A DNA stretch of 64,000 nucleotides from Adiantum capillus-veneris (taxonomy: Eukaryota > Streptophyta > Polypodiopsida > Polypodiales > Pteridaceae): positions 88,551,340-88,615,339 of the forward strand of contig CM043971.1 of the NCBI GenBank assembly GCA_014529385.2, in the 5' to 3' direction. A model generated the notes under the pieces. The model made no database searches and had not been told where the DNA came from. It worked only from the letters and a program-made list of their open reading frames with translations. Shown in pieces: positions 12,571 to 24,491 of this stretch (the stretch's first letter is position 1; every line of letters starts with the position of its first letter). The translations under genes were made by a program, and so were the position numbers.

Positions 12571-13058
12571 CTCATCCCTCCGGATTGATAATTTTGTTGG
12601 TCATTGGAGCTATTGCAATGATGGGACCCCCAACAATGACATATTTATTGTATTTTACACGAGCAAACATACCATTTAAAGTCAATATGATTATCAACCT
12701 GAATAAATACAATCTTGCTAAAATTTTTGAAGTCTTTAAGTTGGTGTGTGCTTTGTTTGAATCAGTGTGTGCGCACGGTGAAAAATATAAGGTAAAAATT
12801 TACTCTATACTGAAATGTTCCAGAGTGTTATTATGTATTGTTTGATAGGATGAAGTTCTTATAAACCACTTGTTTGCTCTGCATTTTACACGTGTAACAT
12901 ATTGTAGTTTAAAGTGAAGATTGTTTTCAAGCGCACTCTATATTTCCATGCACATTTCTTAAAGTCTTCAAGTCATGGTTGAGGGTTTGCCTGAATTTGT
13001 GTGAGAGTGTTTATGCAGTGTGCAACCATGAATTTGTATTTGATATGCTGTTTTTTAT
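12571..13058. repeat. Diverged tandem duplication upstream of kinase remnant
   Basis: Two diverged copies of about 230-250 bp can be aligned by eye (from about 12650 and about 12881). Both run through tattttacacg, tttaaagt, aagtcttyaag, tttgtttga/tttgcctga and a gtgtgtgcg/gtgagagtg stretch. It may be intronic DNA of the former kinase gene. There is no open frame of note. Confidence 0.35.
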
Positions 13059-13632
13059 TGTCCACTACAAAAATGACGCCAGATCAAAAGAAAAGTATTT
13101 GTCAGATGCCAGCCATTTGTCACGCCTTAATCGATGGCGTTGCGGCTACCCACTTGGCCTGGATAGTGCACAATGACCTGCACCTGTTCAACATAATGTT
13201 GGACTTTACTCGTGCAAATAAACCTCGTGTCAACATCATTGATTGGGGAATGATGCTCAGAACGCCAGCTAAGCTCGCATCAAATAATTATCTACATCCA
13301 AGCGCATAGAGTCGGACTCTGTAGTTTTGGAGGCACAGAGAGCAAGGGATGCAGAGATGGCTAAGCGACCGTGGATTGCTCCAGAACTATATGATCCACG
13401 ATGCACAGATGCATACACAAAATCGAGTGACATTTATACATTGGTTTATCTATTCGACATGCTGATAGATTTTTGGAGTGCAGCCAGAGAAATTTATTTT
13501 CTAGAAGAAGTTTTTTACCACCCAGACCAAGATGTTATGAGGGCCATACAAATTAAAGTAGATTGTTGGATGAAGTTAAAAGAGCGGGAACAAAGAAGAA
13601 ATGCATGTGATGTTTTAATATTTTTCAAATAA
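13059..13632 (+). pseudogene. Protein kinase C-terminal-lobe pseudogene
   Basis: Two frames together give the catalytic loop to subdomain IX region of a protein kinase. The catalytic loop is HNDLHLFNIML (13167-13199), a variant of HRDLKxxN that keeps Asp and Asn but replaces Lys with His. The metal-binding motif reads DWG instead of DFG, within VNIIDWGMML. After a frameshift near 13270-13320 comes RPWIAPELYDPR (APE motif), then YTKSSDIYTLVYLFDML (subdomain IX, SDIY). No ATP-binding N-lobe is seen upstream; it may have been on other exons. A TAG at 13307-13309 stops the first frame. The HxDL-H and DWG combination is unusual, so the parental kinase family may be atypical. In its present form it is a pseudogene. 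Confidence 0.65.
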
Positions 13633-14040
13633 CATTAAAAGACAGACCTAACCCTGTCCAACATTCCCTTGTTGAACTTGCACCATCTTTTTATCCGATC
13701 TAAACATTTTTATGATATACATCTGTCTTGTCTAGGCTATTCTATGTTTATTGAAGTGTATTATCTGGTTTGGAGTGGTTCACCTCCTTGAGTCAATTAT
13801 CTTTAGTCATTTCAAATTTGTCGTGTTATACAGGGTATTTCAAATTTGTCTTGTGGTTCAATTGGGTCCGGCAATTGTGATTTTGTTTAGTCGCATCAGT
13901 TGTGGTTTGATTTAGTCGGCTATGACGTCTTATGTAGTGGACAAGAAGTTGCTACCTTATGCATATGTGAGATTGTTGAATCGTGAGAATAAATATTTTC
14001 CAATGATATTGAATATTTGTCTATTTGTCCTTTGCAACTC
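13633..14040. other. Gene-free stretch before element G1
   Basis: No coding region or repeat recognised. The sequence immediately before 14041 is not purine-rich, so 14041 is the outer end of a 5' LTR. Confidence 0.5.
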
Positions 14041-15615
14041 TGTCATAAAAACTAATATCTAATTCTCCTAAATAATTTTCTCATGTTAAACTGATCATTT
14101 AATATGGAAAAGTACTAGAGGAGAAAAAGCTAGATTATTGGTAAGGCTCGCAGACTGGTCACAGTAGGGATCCAAAGGGGAACCATATACAGAAGAGCAA
14201 TGTGCAAGCAATGGGCTTCAAAGACCTAAGGTCAGCCCATTAATACTTCCAAAATGCTGAGGTTCCAAAATTCAAAGGTTACGTCCAATGGTCATTGCTT
14301 AGGAAAATTGGATGCTTGGTAGTGTAAACAAAGTCTTCAAAGACTCCTAAAGAGGAGGGGACGATCCCTTTTAGTAGGGGATGAGAGAGAAACACACACA
14401 CACACACACTCACAGGCTCCCTTTACACAAAGGTAATAGGGGACACATGTCAACTCCCTAGCCCAGTTGCCCCCAAGGTGCATTCAAATCCTATTGGATG
14501 GCCATAGAGGTGGAACAATGAGAATTAGGCTAGAGTACATTTATTTTAATTCATTTTAAAACACTTTTGATAAAAGAACCAATAGGAATTAAGCTCTCTA
14601 GAAGACTATTGGATAGTCTCCCAAGGGGTTCCAATGAGCATTCAACAGCCCAATGGCTTGCCTGATTCCTATTGGCCAGAAGACAAAGGGGTACGATGAG
14701 AGTTTAGTTGCATTAATTAAGTACCTAAAACTCTCACAAAAGGGGGAAAGGGAGACACATGTCAAAAGGCTATAACTTATGCTTCTCAATTATTAGTGGC
14801 TAAGCTTTGCAGGGTCCAAAGGGGTGCCAACATGAGTAAAATGCAAGAGGGCTCGACCAAGAGAGGGAGGGGGACTGATTTTGGCAAGGCATTATTACAC
14901 ACACACTCACACAATCTCATGTGGGAAGCAAAGAAGACTCTCTCTCCTGGTCAAGCTTTAATGGAAAGCTCATCATGTACTCCAAGGTTGTGAGAAGGGA
15001 GGCCTACACCAGCAACTCTTGGATTTGTAATGAAAATCCAACCAAGAGCCAAGCTTCAATGCATGCTCATCTCATCTACCATGCTAATTACTAAGCTATG
15101 ATAAGATTTTATGAGTGATCGTGTGAGGAGATATACTTATTTCTTGTAAGACTGCTACTTCTTCCTCTCAATCTACTCTCATACCCCGCTAGCTCTCACC
15201 ATCTTCGAAGGTGTGTGATGTCTTGGGTCTGAGACCGTGAGGGAATTGATGTTGTGTTTTATAAGAGTGTGCATGGTGCTTGAAGCTTCCATATTCATTG
15301 CACCAGCAAGTTATTGAAGGAACACAAAGTGTTGTATTGTAAAATATCTCGCTTGATGGGGGAAACCTATAATACAAAGCCTTTTGGAGGGGGGAATGGC
15401 TCCATGTAAATCCAGTCCTCAACTATTGTCAATAGCTTAATTTCTCTCTCTTTTGGAGTATTGTTCATGCCTATCTAACTAGGTGTTATGCTTTTTGTTG
15501 CTCTCTCCACCCAAGCACTCTTGCTATGCTCATTAGGAATCTATTCTAATGAAATGCTCACTATGTTTATGCTATTTTCCACTACACGCAAGCTACTAGG
15601 CCATTAAATGTTACA
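14041..15615 (+). repeat. 5' LTR of G1
   Basis: It begins TGTCATAA and ends TACA one base before the PBS. It aligns along its full length with 24033-25654. It contains (CA)9 at about 14392-14409, where the partner LTR has about 40 units. An old inverted relative lies at about 41770-42600. Confidence 0.85.
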
Positions 15616-15616
15616 T

Positions 15617-15628
15617 TGGTATCAGAGC
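15617..15628 (+). promoter_or_regulatory. PBS of G1, tRNA-iMet type
   Basis: TGGTATCAGAGC begins one base after the LTR terminus. It is the same primer type as the PBSs at 10004, 25656 and (minus strand) 30359. Confidence 0.9.
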
Positions 15629-16033
15629 ACAAGGTTTCTCTTTTCTTGCTCAAGAAGGGAGTTCCTCAAGCTAACTATAAATGGTTGGTATTATTATTTG
15701 CAATTGAGTAACTAGAATAGGGTTTTTTCAGCCTTGCAGTGCGCCTGTTTTGTGCAGATAACAGGGCATCATTGTCGAGAGCTATGGTCTTAATAGTGGA
15801 GTCCTACGCGACTTGCCTACGGCTTAACCAATATTGAGCTATTAGAAGCTTGACAGGAGCCGATACTGTTCTAGTGTTGAAAAACCCTCTCTTCAATTCC
15901 TTGCAATTAGTGATATTTGAGCCACGGGTAAAGGAGCTTGAGTGCTTTTCTAAAGGGGTAAAGAGGAGTAGCAACTAGGGTTTGAAGTGCCAAAGTACAC
16001 CTAAAAAAAAGTTTACACCTAAAAGGTGTTAGA

Positions 16034-17580
16034 ATGGCTGACAATAGTGAAGAGAGTGAAATTAATGTTGATAGCTTTGATTTTGCTAATGAGCAGGCTA
16101 CTAATGATGCCCCTATGCTTGTTAACTACCTTGTTTTTAGGCTTCAACAAGCCATGGGAAATCCATCCCTCCAAAGTGAAGTGCAACGGTAACCTTGTGC
16201 TCATGGGATTCTCCAAACTCCCCACCAAGACGAGAGAGTGCCTAGGAAGCCTCCTTGTGAGACTTCCAAAAGAGGCCTCTCCCCGATTCAGGAATAAGAA
16301 GAGGATCTGTACGAAGGGCTCAAAAATTTACTACTTGACGACGCATCTTTTTCCCAAAGGAGAACTCAAGAGCCCCCACCAAAAGAACGAAAAATAAGTG
16401 AGTCTGCTGCCACCTCGGTGGAGATGGCTCCATGAAGACAACGGGAAAAACGCTCTCCATCACCTCCTAAACGGAGAAGATCATCGCATACTTCTCCACA
16501 CCATAATTCAAAAAGGAATGATAGAAAAGAAGAGAAGAAAAATGCGAGACAGAGGTCACCCTCTTCTCCATCTTCTTCATCCTCTTCTTCTTATGAAGAA
16601 AGTGATGGTGCACATAAGGAGGAACAAGGCAAGAAAAAGGCGAGAAAGAGGTCACCCTCTTCTCCATCTTCCTAAAATTCTTCATCTTCTGAAGAAAGGG
16701 TTGGTGCAACTTTTGAACCACCAAAAAGAGGAGGCCATACGAAATCTTATGCCAAGAAGTTCAAAGAGGGAGGAAAGAACGTCTCTTTTCTTACCTACGA
16801 TGGCACCTTTGGTACTACGGACAAAGTCTTGGCTTTCATCCAACAATTGGATGCGGCGTTTGGAGATGAGGGCTTCATGGAGTCCTCTAAGCTACACCAT
16901 GTAGCTATGCATTTTCAAAACTCCGCCAGGTAATGGTGGTCTAGCCTATGGGCAAACGGTGAAGCTCCACGAACATGGAAAGCTTTAAGAGCTTCCATCA
17001 TGAGCAATTTTTGGCTACCGATGCCAAAGACAAAGTACTCACCGAATGGCAAAGCTTGAAGCTCTCTCCTTAGGAATCTATTCAACAAATATATAGAGAA
17101 GTTTTGGGACTTACATCTCAAAGCCAGTGTCTTCAAAAGATGGATTATGGAGAGCAAAAACAAAAATTTTGTGCAGGCTTAACTGAAGTGGCGGAGTATG
17201 TCAACTCCCAAAAACCATGCACCATATCTGTGGTCATACACCATACCATGGTGTCTTCACAAATCAATTTCCAAACAGGGGATAAGAGAAATCTTAAGCC
17301 CACAGAGAACAAGGACCGTAACAATGAGCCTAAGGGGAAGGACAATGTCCAAAAGTCTCCTAAAGGCAACGCCAACAACAAAACAGTCAAGGAGAAGGAA
17401 GTTTATAAAGGCAAAAATAAACTCTCTTCTGAAGAGCTTGAACATTATCATAAAGATAACCGCTGTTTCAAGTGCGGGGAGCAAGGGCATGCTTATCATG
17501 CTTTCCTCCACAAGAATACACGAAACGAGCCTCCGAGAGCCACCTTGGTCGAAATCCAAGAAGAGGAAGCTCACCGCAAA
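16034..17580 (+). pseudogene. G1 gag with zinc knuckle, defective
   Basis: The gag start is the ATG at 16034 (MADNSEESEINVDSFDFANE). An in-frame TAA ends this frame at about 16192, right after a SLQSEVQR segment. Other frames continue with a Ser-rich, Lys/Arg-rich linker (16555-16700, also with a stop), a capsid-like segment (KFKEGGKNVSFLTYDGTF), then the zinc knuckle CFKCGEQGHAYHAF at about 17464-17505. The last Cys of the CX2CX4HX4C box is Phe here, while the G2 copies keep Cys. Relative to G2, about 24 bp are missing near 16753. The many apparent frames over this block are shadows of this broken gene. Confidence 0.75.
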
Positions 17581-18145
17581 GGATCTCCTCTATGCCATGC
17601 TTGGGGAAAGGTAAGAGAACATGCTGCTTTTATTCTCTTTGACCCTGGTTCTACTCACAATTTCATATCCACAGAGTTGGCCACCAAGCTAGGCATCCAA
17701 GCCTATAAGATGGGAGATGTCCTACCTCCCAATGGTGTTTTCAAGGGACAAGAAGCTTCAGTCACTCTTTTAATTGGGAAATTGAGGCTCCATGTCCAAA
17801 GCTATGTGGACAACGAGGACTTGTTTATCTGTCCTCTCAAGCATGAGGATGTAATCCTCAAGCTATGTGGACAACGAGGACTTGTTTATCTCTCCTCTCG
17901 AGCATGAGGATGTAATCCTAGGGACACCATGGTTTGATCGCATGGCTGCCAATCTTAAATTCCCTGAAAGAAAAATCTACTTTAGGTTTAGGGAAAAAGA
18001 TATGTACATAGATGCTAAGGAGCTGGGAAACACCATACCCATTGTACATACGCAAGATTTCAATAAGTCAATAAAGAGCTCTATTTTCGTGTACATGATT
18101 TTTGTTAAAGATTCTCAAAATGAACCTAATGCTTTTTCAAAATAA
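17581..18145 (+). pseudogene. G1 aspartic protease region with 61 bp duplication
   Basis: The motif FILFDPGSTHNFIS at about 17629-17670 is a gypsy protease active site (D-S/T-G type, here DPGST). A 61 bp tandem duplication, with equivalent points at 17801 and 17862, shifts the frame; the downstream frame resumes with a FISPLEHEDVILGTPWFDR-type segment. The same duplication occurs at 36109/36170 in G2. Confidence 0.75.
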
Positions 18146-19380
18146 AATATAAATAATCACAAGGAATTAGAGTTATCCAATTTTCTCCAGGGATTTCAAG
18201 ATGTTTTTATTGACGACATTCCTTGTGAACTACCTCCTAAATGAGGCAATGATGACCATGCAATTGAACTTCTTCCAGGAAGTGCACCGCCTAATAAACC
18301 TCCTTATAGAGTTTCTCAAGCTCAACAAGAGGAGATTATGCGACAATTGTTTGAGTTAGTTGAGAAGAGTATGGTTAGGCCTAGCTCATCTCCATTTGTT
18401 TCACCCGTGTTATTAGTGCAAAATAAAGACGACACGTATCGTATGTGTGTCGACTATAGAGCACTAAATAGGATCACTATCAAAAATAGGTTTCCCGTTC
18501 CACGGGTAGAAGAACTATTTGATAAGCTGCAAGGGGTCGACCTACTTCAGTAAAATTGACCTAAAAAGTGGCTACCATCAAATAAGGATAGTTGATCAAG
18601 ACATTGTAAAGACCTCATTTCGCACTACGTTTGGTCTTTATGAATACATTGTCATGCCGTTTGGCTTGACCAATGCACCAGCCACATTTAACCTCTTGAT
18701 GGAGAAGCTATTCAGGCCTCACCGAACCTTCACTGGAGTGTTCTTTGATGATATTATCATCTACTCTAATTCATTAGATGAACACAGGCAACACTTGCAG
18801 GTAATATTTCAAGTCTTACGAGAGAATAAACTTTATATTAACCAAAAGAAAAGTGAGTTTTTCTTACAAGAGATTCAATACTTAGGTCACATTATCTCTC
18901 AAGATGGTATCCAAATGGATCTATCAAAGTTAGAGGTAATAAAAGGATGGCCTAATCCAAGGAATCTTCATGAACTAAGAAGCTCTATAGGTATGTGTGC
19001 ATATTATAAACACTTCATAGAAAAGTTCTCACAAATCGCGGGACCATTACATGACCTAACAAAGAAAAATGTTAGGTATACATGGTCTAACAAGGAGAAC
19101 AATGCTTTTGAAAAGCTTATCTCTCAACCCGTGCTTACACCACCGTATCTCTCAAAGACATTTGAGGTCCAATATGATGCTTGTGGTGATTGCCTTGGGG
19201 CTGTTTTTCTCCAAGAAGTACATGCCATAACCTACAAAAGTCGAAGGCTCGAAGCTGTTGAGCAAGCTCTAGTCATATATGAAAAGGAACTCCTCGCAGT
19301 TCTACATGCCTTAGACTTGTGGAAGCACTATTTATTGGGGACTCCTTTCATTCTGTGGGACAGATCACCAAAGCCTTAAT
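18146..19380 (+). pseudogene. G1 reverse transcriptase and RNase H, frameshifted
   Basis: Reverse transcriptase blocks are clear: [65 protein letters not shown], and the catalytic FFDDIIIYS (family YxDD variant FFDD, about 18745). A one-base shift at about 18535 separates the finger region from the palm. Thumb and connection follow (SKLEVIKGWPNPRN). RNase H starts at FEVQYDACGDCLGAVFLQ (first catalytic Asp kept) with YEKELLAVLHALDLWKHYL, then stops at 19377-19379. Confidence 0.85.
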
Positions 19381-20113
19381 TACTTCATGACGCAGACCAA
19401 GCTCTCCGACAAACAAATGAGGTGGGCAAATTTCCTTTTGCAATTTCATTTTTATATTGCTCACATTGCTGGCAAGCATAGTCAAGTTGATGCACTCTCA
19501 AGACGGCCGAGAGTGAATGCGGTTTCCATGGCAACTCACAATGATCTATCTTCTATGATAGATGAGTATGCTATTGCTCCTGATTTTAGAGATGTGATTT
19601 CAGCCCTTGCACTAGGGAAGAAAGAAGAACCATTTACCCTACAAGATTGTTATCTTCTCTATGGTAATAGACTATGCGTTACTAGCTCACTACGTGAGAA
19701 AGTAATGTATGAATCTCATGCTCCTCCTTATGCGTGGGATTTAGTCTACCCTAAAAGGGACTGAAACATATTTCTATTGGCCTGCCATGACAGCAAACAT
19801 ACAAGAGTATGTTTCCAAATGTGTGGTATGCTAAAAGATGAAGTTTGATAGAGGGAAGCAACCTGGATTGCTTCAACCTTTGCCAATTCCTAATTCGCCA
19901 TCGGAGAGCATATCCATGGATTTAATCTTTGAATTGCCCAAGTCTATCCATGGGAATACAGGAATATGGACGATAGTAGACAGGTTCAACAAACAAGCTT
20001 TTATACCTCTCAAAAAGACTATCAAAGCCCATCTGGCAACTCTCTTCATATCACAAATCTTCAAGTACCATGGCTTGCGGATGTCCAAGAGTTGGATAGA
20101 GATCCTAGAATGA
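19381..20113 (+). pseudogene. G1 RNase H end and integrase N-terminal part
   Basis: The frame resumes with FYIAHIAGKHSQVDALSRRP, the RNase H terminus. The integrase zinc finger is damaged: a stop at 19762 lies where the GHxG-type histidine would follow. The catalytic core begins with SESISMDLIFELP (first Asp) and IWTIVDRFNKQAFIPLKK, then ends at a TGA (20111-20113). The later Asp and Glu of the D,D-35-E triad are not readable in one frame. Confidence 0.75.
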
Positions 20114-21034
20114 CTAGTAATTTTTGGAAAGGGTCTCTTTGAGAATTTAGGGACAAGGCTAAACTTCTCTTTGGCCTATCACCTGCAAACGGATGGCCAA
20201 GTGAAATAGCTAACCTAACAATTCTTGATCTACTAAAAGCCTATGTAACGGGAGTAGATCAAAGGTCCCAATGGGAGAAGTACTTACCCTTAGAGAGTAT
20301 GCCTACAAAAATAATGTACATACCTCCACGGGAAAAGCACCTTTTGAGGTAATTGAGGGAAGATAAAAAAGTCCCCTGTTACTTAAGGTACACGGGAAGA
20401 TCTTAGCTGTTCTACAGATGAGTATAGCTGAGACCTACAAGAATCTTTCCAAAAGATTAAGGATGCTATCTCTATCTCATAGCAAAGGCAAAAGGCTATT
20501 GCTGATAAGCACAGAAGAGCCTAGGCCTTTAAAGAAAATGATTTGGTCTTGCTTAAATTTCCCAAGGCTCAATTGAGCCACACGACGGGCAATTATCCTA
20601 CGGGACACCAAAAGTACTATGCTAAATTAGCAAAAAGGTACTATGGTCCCTTCCAGATTCTTAGACCAATCAATGACATGGCCTATCAACTCAAGTTGCC
20701 CAATCATTGGCTCATACACAATGCTTTTCATGTGAGCCTACTAAAGCCTTACAAAGGAGAGCCACCTCAAGAACCAACTATTGAAGACCCACCGGAGATC
20801 GAGGACCAAGAAGACGTGCTGCAGCCCGAGTCCATTCTCCGACATGAAGACAAGGTATTGAGAGGCCGTAAGATTATCCAACCGTTGATAGCCGTTTTTC
20901 GGCTCTCCATAATTGCCATAGTGAGTTATCTCACCCTATCAAATCACTCAAACACTGTGGTTACGCTCACCCTTTCACTGTATATAGGTGCGTGTGAGTT
21001 AGGGGACTTTTCCCATATCTCCTTACTGAAATAA
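20114..21034 (+). pseudogene. G1 integrase C-terminus with chromodomain-like tail
   Basis: After about 430 bp of broken integrase sequence, an open frame from 20543 encodes [20 protein letters not shown] and the [16 protein letters not shown]-type ending of plant gypsy integrases. It is followed by an acidic linker and [20 protein letters not shown], which resembles the start of a chromovirus chromodomain. The remainder of the chromodomain is not recognisable, so targeting function is doubtful. Confidence 0.65.
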
Positions 21035-23255
21035 AAAACCCTCAATTAGCTAGTCATTGGGCTAGTTGAGCCAAAAAAATAAAAAATATAAGTATATTAT
21101 GGTCCATGCGTATGTAAATATTTCTTTGTATGTAGGGCCTAAATAAAAGATTTTTTCATAATTATTTTGGTATTTATTTAAATATTTCTACCTAGGTGTG
21201 TGTTATTTATGCTCTGTACATTGCCTCACCATTACCCCAATTTTTCTTACCATTTTTCTTACTCTTTATTCCATATAGAAATATTTTCATGTAAGCTTCT
21301 CTTATATTTGGTGTAACTCCACCCCAACAAAAATCCAAAAAAACTAGTTTTATTTATGTGTATATTTTTACACTATTGTGATTTTTCCCTTCCTACATCT
21401 ATTTTGTTTTTTTTCTAAAAAATTAGAACACCAAAAATATTTATCTTTTTATGGTAGCCTCATAATGAGAGAGATTTCTTTTGACCCCTTTATATTTTTT
21501 CCACTTATATTATTTATATTTGACATGTACATATTTTTTAGACCCCTCAATATTTGATTTTCTTAGTTGTACTATTCACTTATATCATGATCTCAACAAT
21601 ATCTTCAATTATAGACCTACCAAATAAGGTCAAGGGTAGGTGGCATGCATACATGCACTATGGAGGGCTCACTCTTGGAGGTATTCAAAAGAATCATCCA
21701 AAGAAGGACCCCACAAGGACTTTGTGCAGTGGAAAAAAACAGTCGGTTTTGCTGAATTTTTAAAGTTCACTTGCTCTCCGAATTTGAAAAGGTGATACAA
21801 ACAAAAGTTGTAGCTCGTGGGCTGAACTTTTGCCTCAAAGATTTTCATATTTTTTTGAGCTACGAGCTGTGAGCTATGATTTTATTAGTGGACCCCAGTT
21901 TTCCCATGCTATGCAGCTACACTCTCTCTTCCACTTTATCATTTTCCTCTTTCACACACACTTCTCCACTCATCATCCCCACCTCTCTCACCACTCCTCT
22001 CTACACCCTACTCACCTTCTCCTCAACCTTGAAGAATAAGAGAAACCATGGTGAACTCATACCTCCCACACACAATTCCATTCCAAAATTGACCACCTAG
22101 TCTCATTTTTCCTCCTCCAAATTACCTATATCTATCAAAAAAACCACAAAATTCAGCTTCTTCTCTCAAAAGACAGCATCATGGTGGTTGATTACTCAGC
22201 TTCAATTACCTTGTCTCTCAAGGAAGGTCAAGAGTGGAGAAAAAATATACCGTCAAAGCTAGTGGACCGTCAACAAGCGTCAAAATTGGCCCTACTCAAG
22301 ACACTTGGAGCATCAACCTTGTAAGAAATCCACCTTTTCTTACCTCTTAAGAGTTTTTCTTCCTTATTTGTATCCTACATGGATACTCCCATTGTAAATA
22401 TCCAATTCCATTTGTAAATTAATACTAACTCTACTAACACTAACCCACTATGAAAAGTCCTATCACCTCCATTTCTCTCCTCTCTCTTTCCCCACCAACT
22501 TCTTGATAATTCCAAGCAAAAGAAATTAGGTAAATTGCTGAAAATCTAACCCAACCATGGTTAGAGGAGTAACCCTAGCCTTCAAAATTGCTATAAAAGG
22601 AGGGTGTAGCTAACACAAAAAAGAGAAGAAAGAGCACTATGCTATAGCTTGAGAAGCCAAGCTCAACCTCTTGAGAAGGAGCTCTTGAGTGGAATCTCAT
22701 TGGCATTAGGCATATGTATGTGTTGTATTAGGGGTGATTAGAAAGGGAACTCTATGCCATTGTAAGTGAGAGTGATCATTCAATTGAGAGTAGGAAATCT
22801 ATCATTTCTCCTACTAGTGTAAGCCCAACATTTGCTGAATCAAGGAGGGTGAATTTGGACTAAGCATGGATACCTTGTTTCCCTTCCAACGTGAAGTCAT
22901 GGACAATAATGATGTGTAAGTGTCTTGGTGTTTTATTTAAGTTCTTGATAGCTTGTCTTCGGGTATTGTTATCAATTTAGCCATAAATCCCACATGCTGT
23001 AAGAGGGCGACAGGGTGGAGAGGACTCCCTTGGCCTTAAGACAGTGATTGGGGTGGCTTTTTTCTTGTGATGTGTTGTGGTGTAATTTACTCAGGCTATG
23101 TTGAACAAATACTAATCTCACTTTGATTGGTCATGATAGATTTGTAAGAAGGCATTAGTGCAACAAGCACCCCCTTCCCCCTTCTCTCTCTTTCTTACAT
23201 ATATATATTTATGTTTGCTTGATCATTAACGATACACTTCAAAGCAGCCCGAGCA

Positions 23256-23303
<48 letters not shown>

Positions 23304-24019
23304 TTTTAGTGTGTGAGAGTGTTCCATTGGTGTTAGGGTTAGTGTAAATTCCTTGCTTGTTTGTGGGTTGCTCTAACGGTTCTCCTCTTTTGCATCCTAG
23401 TTCGCTCTTAAACTAGGTGGTGCCCCTTGTGTAGTTGGGATTTGGCTGTGGGTTTGTTGTTTTGGTTTGTGTTGTGTTGTGCCCCAGCCCCATTGAGCAG
23501 CACGGGAGCCTTGAAGGGTGTCTAGAGGTTGCTCTTCTTGTTGCCCGCCCCGGACCGCTTCACCGTATCTTATTAAGTTTAAGAACTATCCTTTTGAAGA
23601 TTCTAGATGGATGCAAGGAATACATTTAAAGAATAACTTAAACCTTGTCAATGCTTACAATGCTTCCCTAGAGTAAGCAAATGTACAAATGTTTAAAATG
23701 AACAATGTTTTTGTCTTATAAGACTCTCTTGTTCTTTATTATGCACAAATGTTAATTAGTATGCATGCTTAGGATCAAGTTTGCGGAGACGACGTCTCCC
23801 AAACACCAAGTAGAGCTTGTCACTCTACTATGGAAGATTGATAGGACTCAGGCGTGTAGACATGCTTGCGGCAGCTTAGGCTCTCAAGCGCCAAATGGAT
23901 TAGTCATCCATTCTGGAACGTTATCGAAGGGTAAGATAGGGATCCTCTACCCGCTAGAAAAAGGACTAATGAATAGGCTTTATCTTCTCTACCCCATAGT
24001 TGAGGACGACTATGATTTC
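21035..24019. other. 3 kb non-coding interval inside G1
   Basis: No pol or host coding is seen between the integrase end and the polypurine tract. It contains a TATA-type box (gctataaaagg, about 22590-22600) with an LTR-like downstream stretch, a (TC)n microsatellite at 23259-23300, and a 91-codon open frame ending 24040 without known motif. It may include a nested solo LTR whose ends I could not define. Confidence 0.4.
23259..23300. repeat. (TC)21 microsatellite
   Basis: Uninterrupted TC repeat within the non-coding interval of G1. Confidence 0.95.
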
Positions 24020-24032
24020 AAGAGAGAGGTAA
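24020..24032 (+). promoter_or_regulatory. Polypurine tract of G1
   Basis: The purine run aagagagaggtaa directly precedes the TGTCATAA start of the right LTR. The left LTR lacks such a tract, which fixes the element orientation as plus. Confidence 0.75.
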
Positions 24033-24405
24033 TGTCATAAGCACTAATATCTAATTCTCCTAAATGAGTTTCTCATGTTAAGATGATCATTTAATATGGG
24101 GAAGTACCACAGGAGAAAAAGCTAGATTATTAGTAAGGCTGACAGATTGGTCACAATAGAGATCCAAAGGAGGAAAAATAGGGATCCAAAGGGGGACCAT
24201 CTGCAGAAGAGCAATGTGCAAGCAATGGGCTTCAAAGACCTAAGATTCAGCCCATTAAGGCTTCCAAAATGCTAAGGTTCCAAAATTCAAAGGTTAAGTC
24301 CAATGGTCATTGCTTAGGAAAATTGGATGCTTGGTAGTGTACACAAAGTCTTCAAAGACTCCTAAAGAGGAGGGGTGAGCCCTTCTAGTAGCGAATGAGA
24401 GAGAA

Positions 24406-24491
<86 letters not shown>

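Noticed and set aside
16398-16904. Long plus-strand frame of 168 codons, with a similar one at 34645-35211
   Set aside because: It is a shifted frame of the retroelement gag Ser-rich region; the true gag text is in another frame.
17257-17574. Hydrophobic minus-strand frames over gag (also 34357-34677 and 35565-35882)
   Set aside because: Antisense shadows of the zinc-knuckle region; they repeat identically wherever gag occurs.
24407-24487. CRISPR-like or tandem-array reading of regular repeats
   Set aside because: Simple dinucleotide repeats and minisatellites without unique spacers of fixed length; the genome is eukaryotic.
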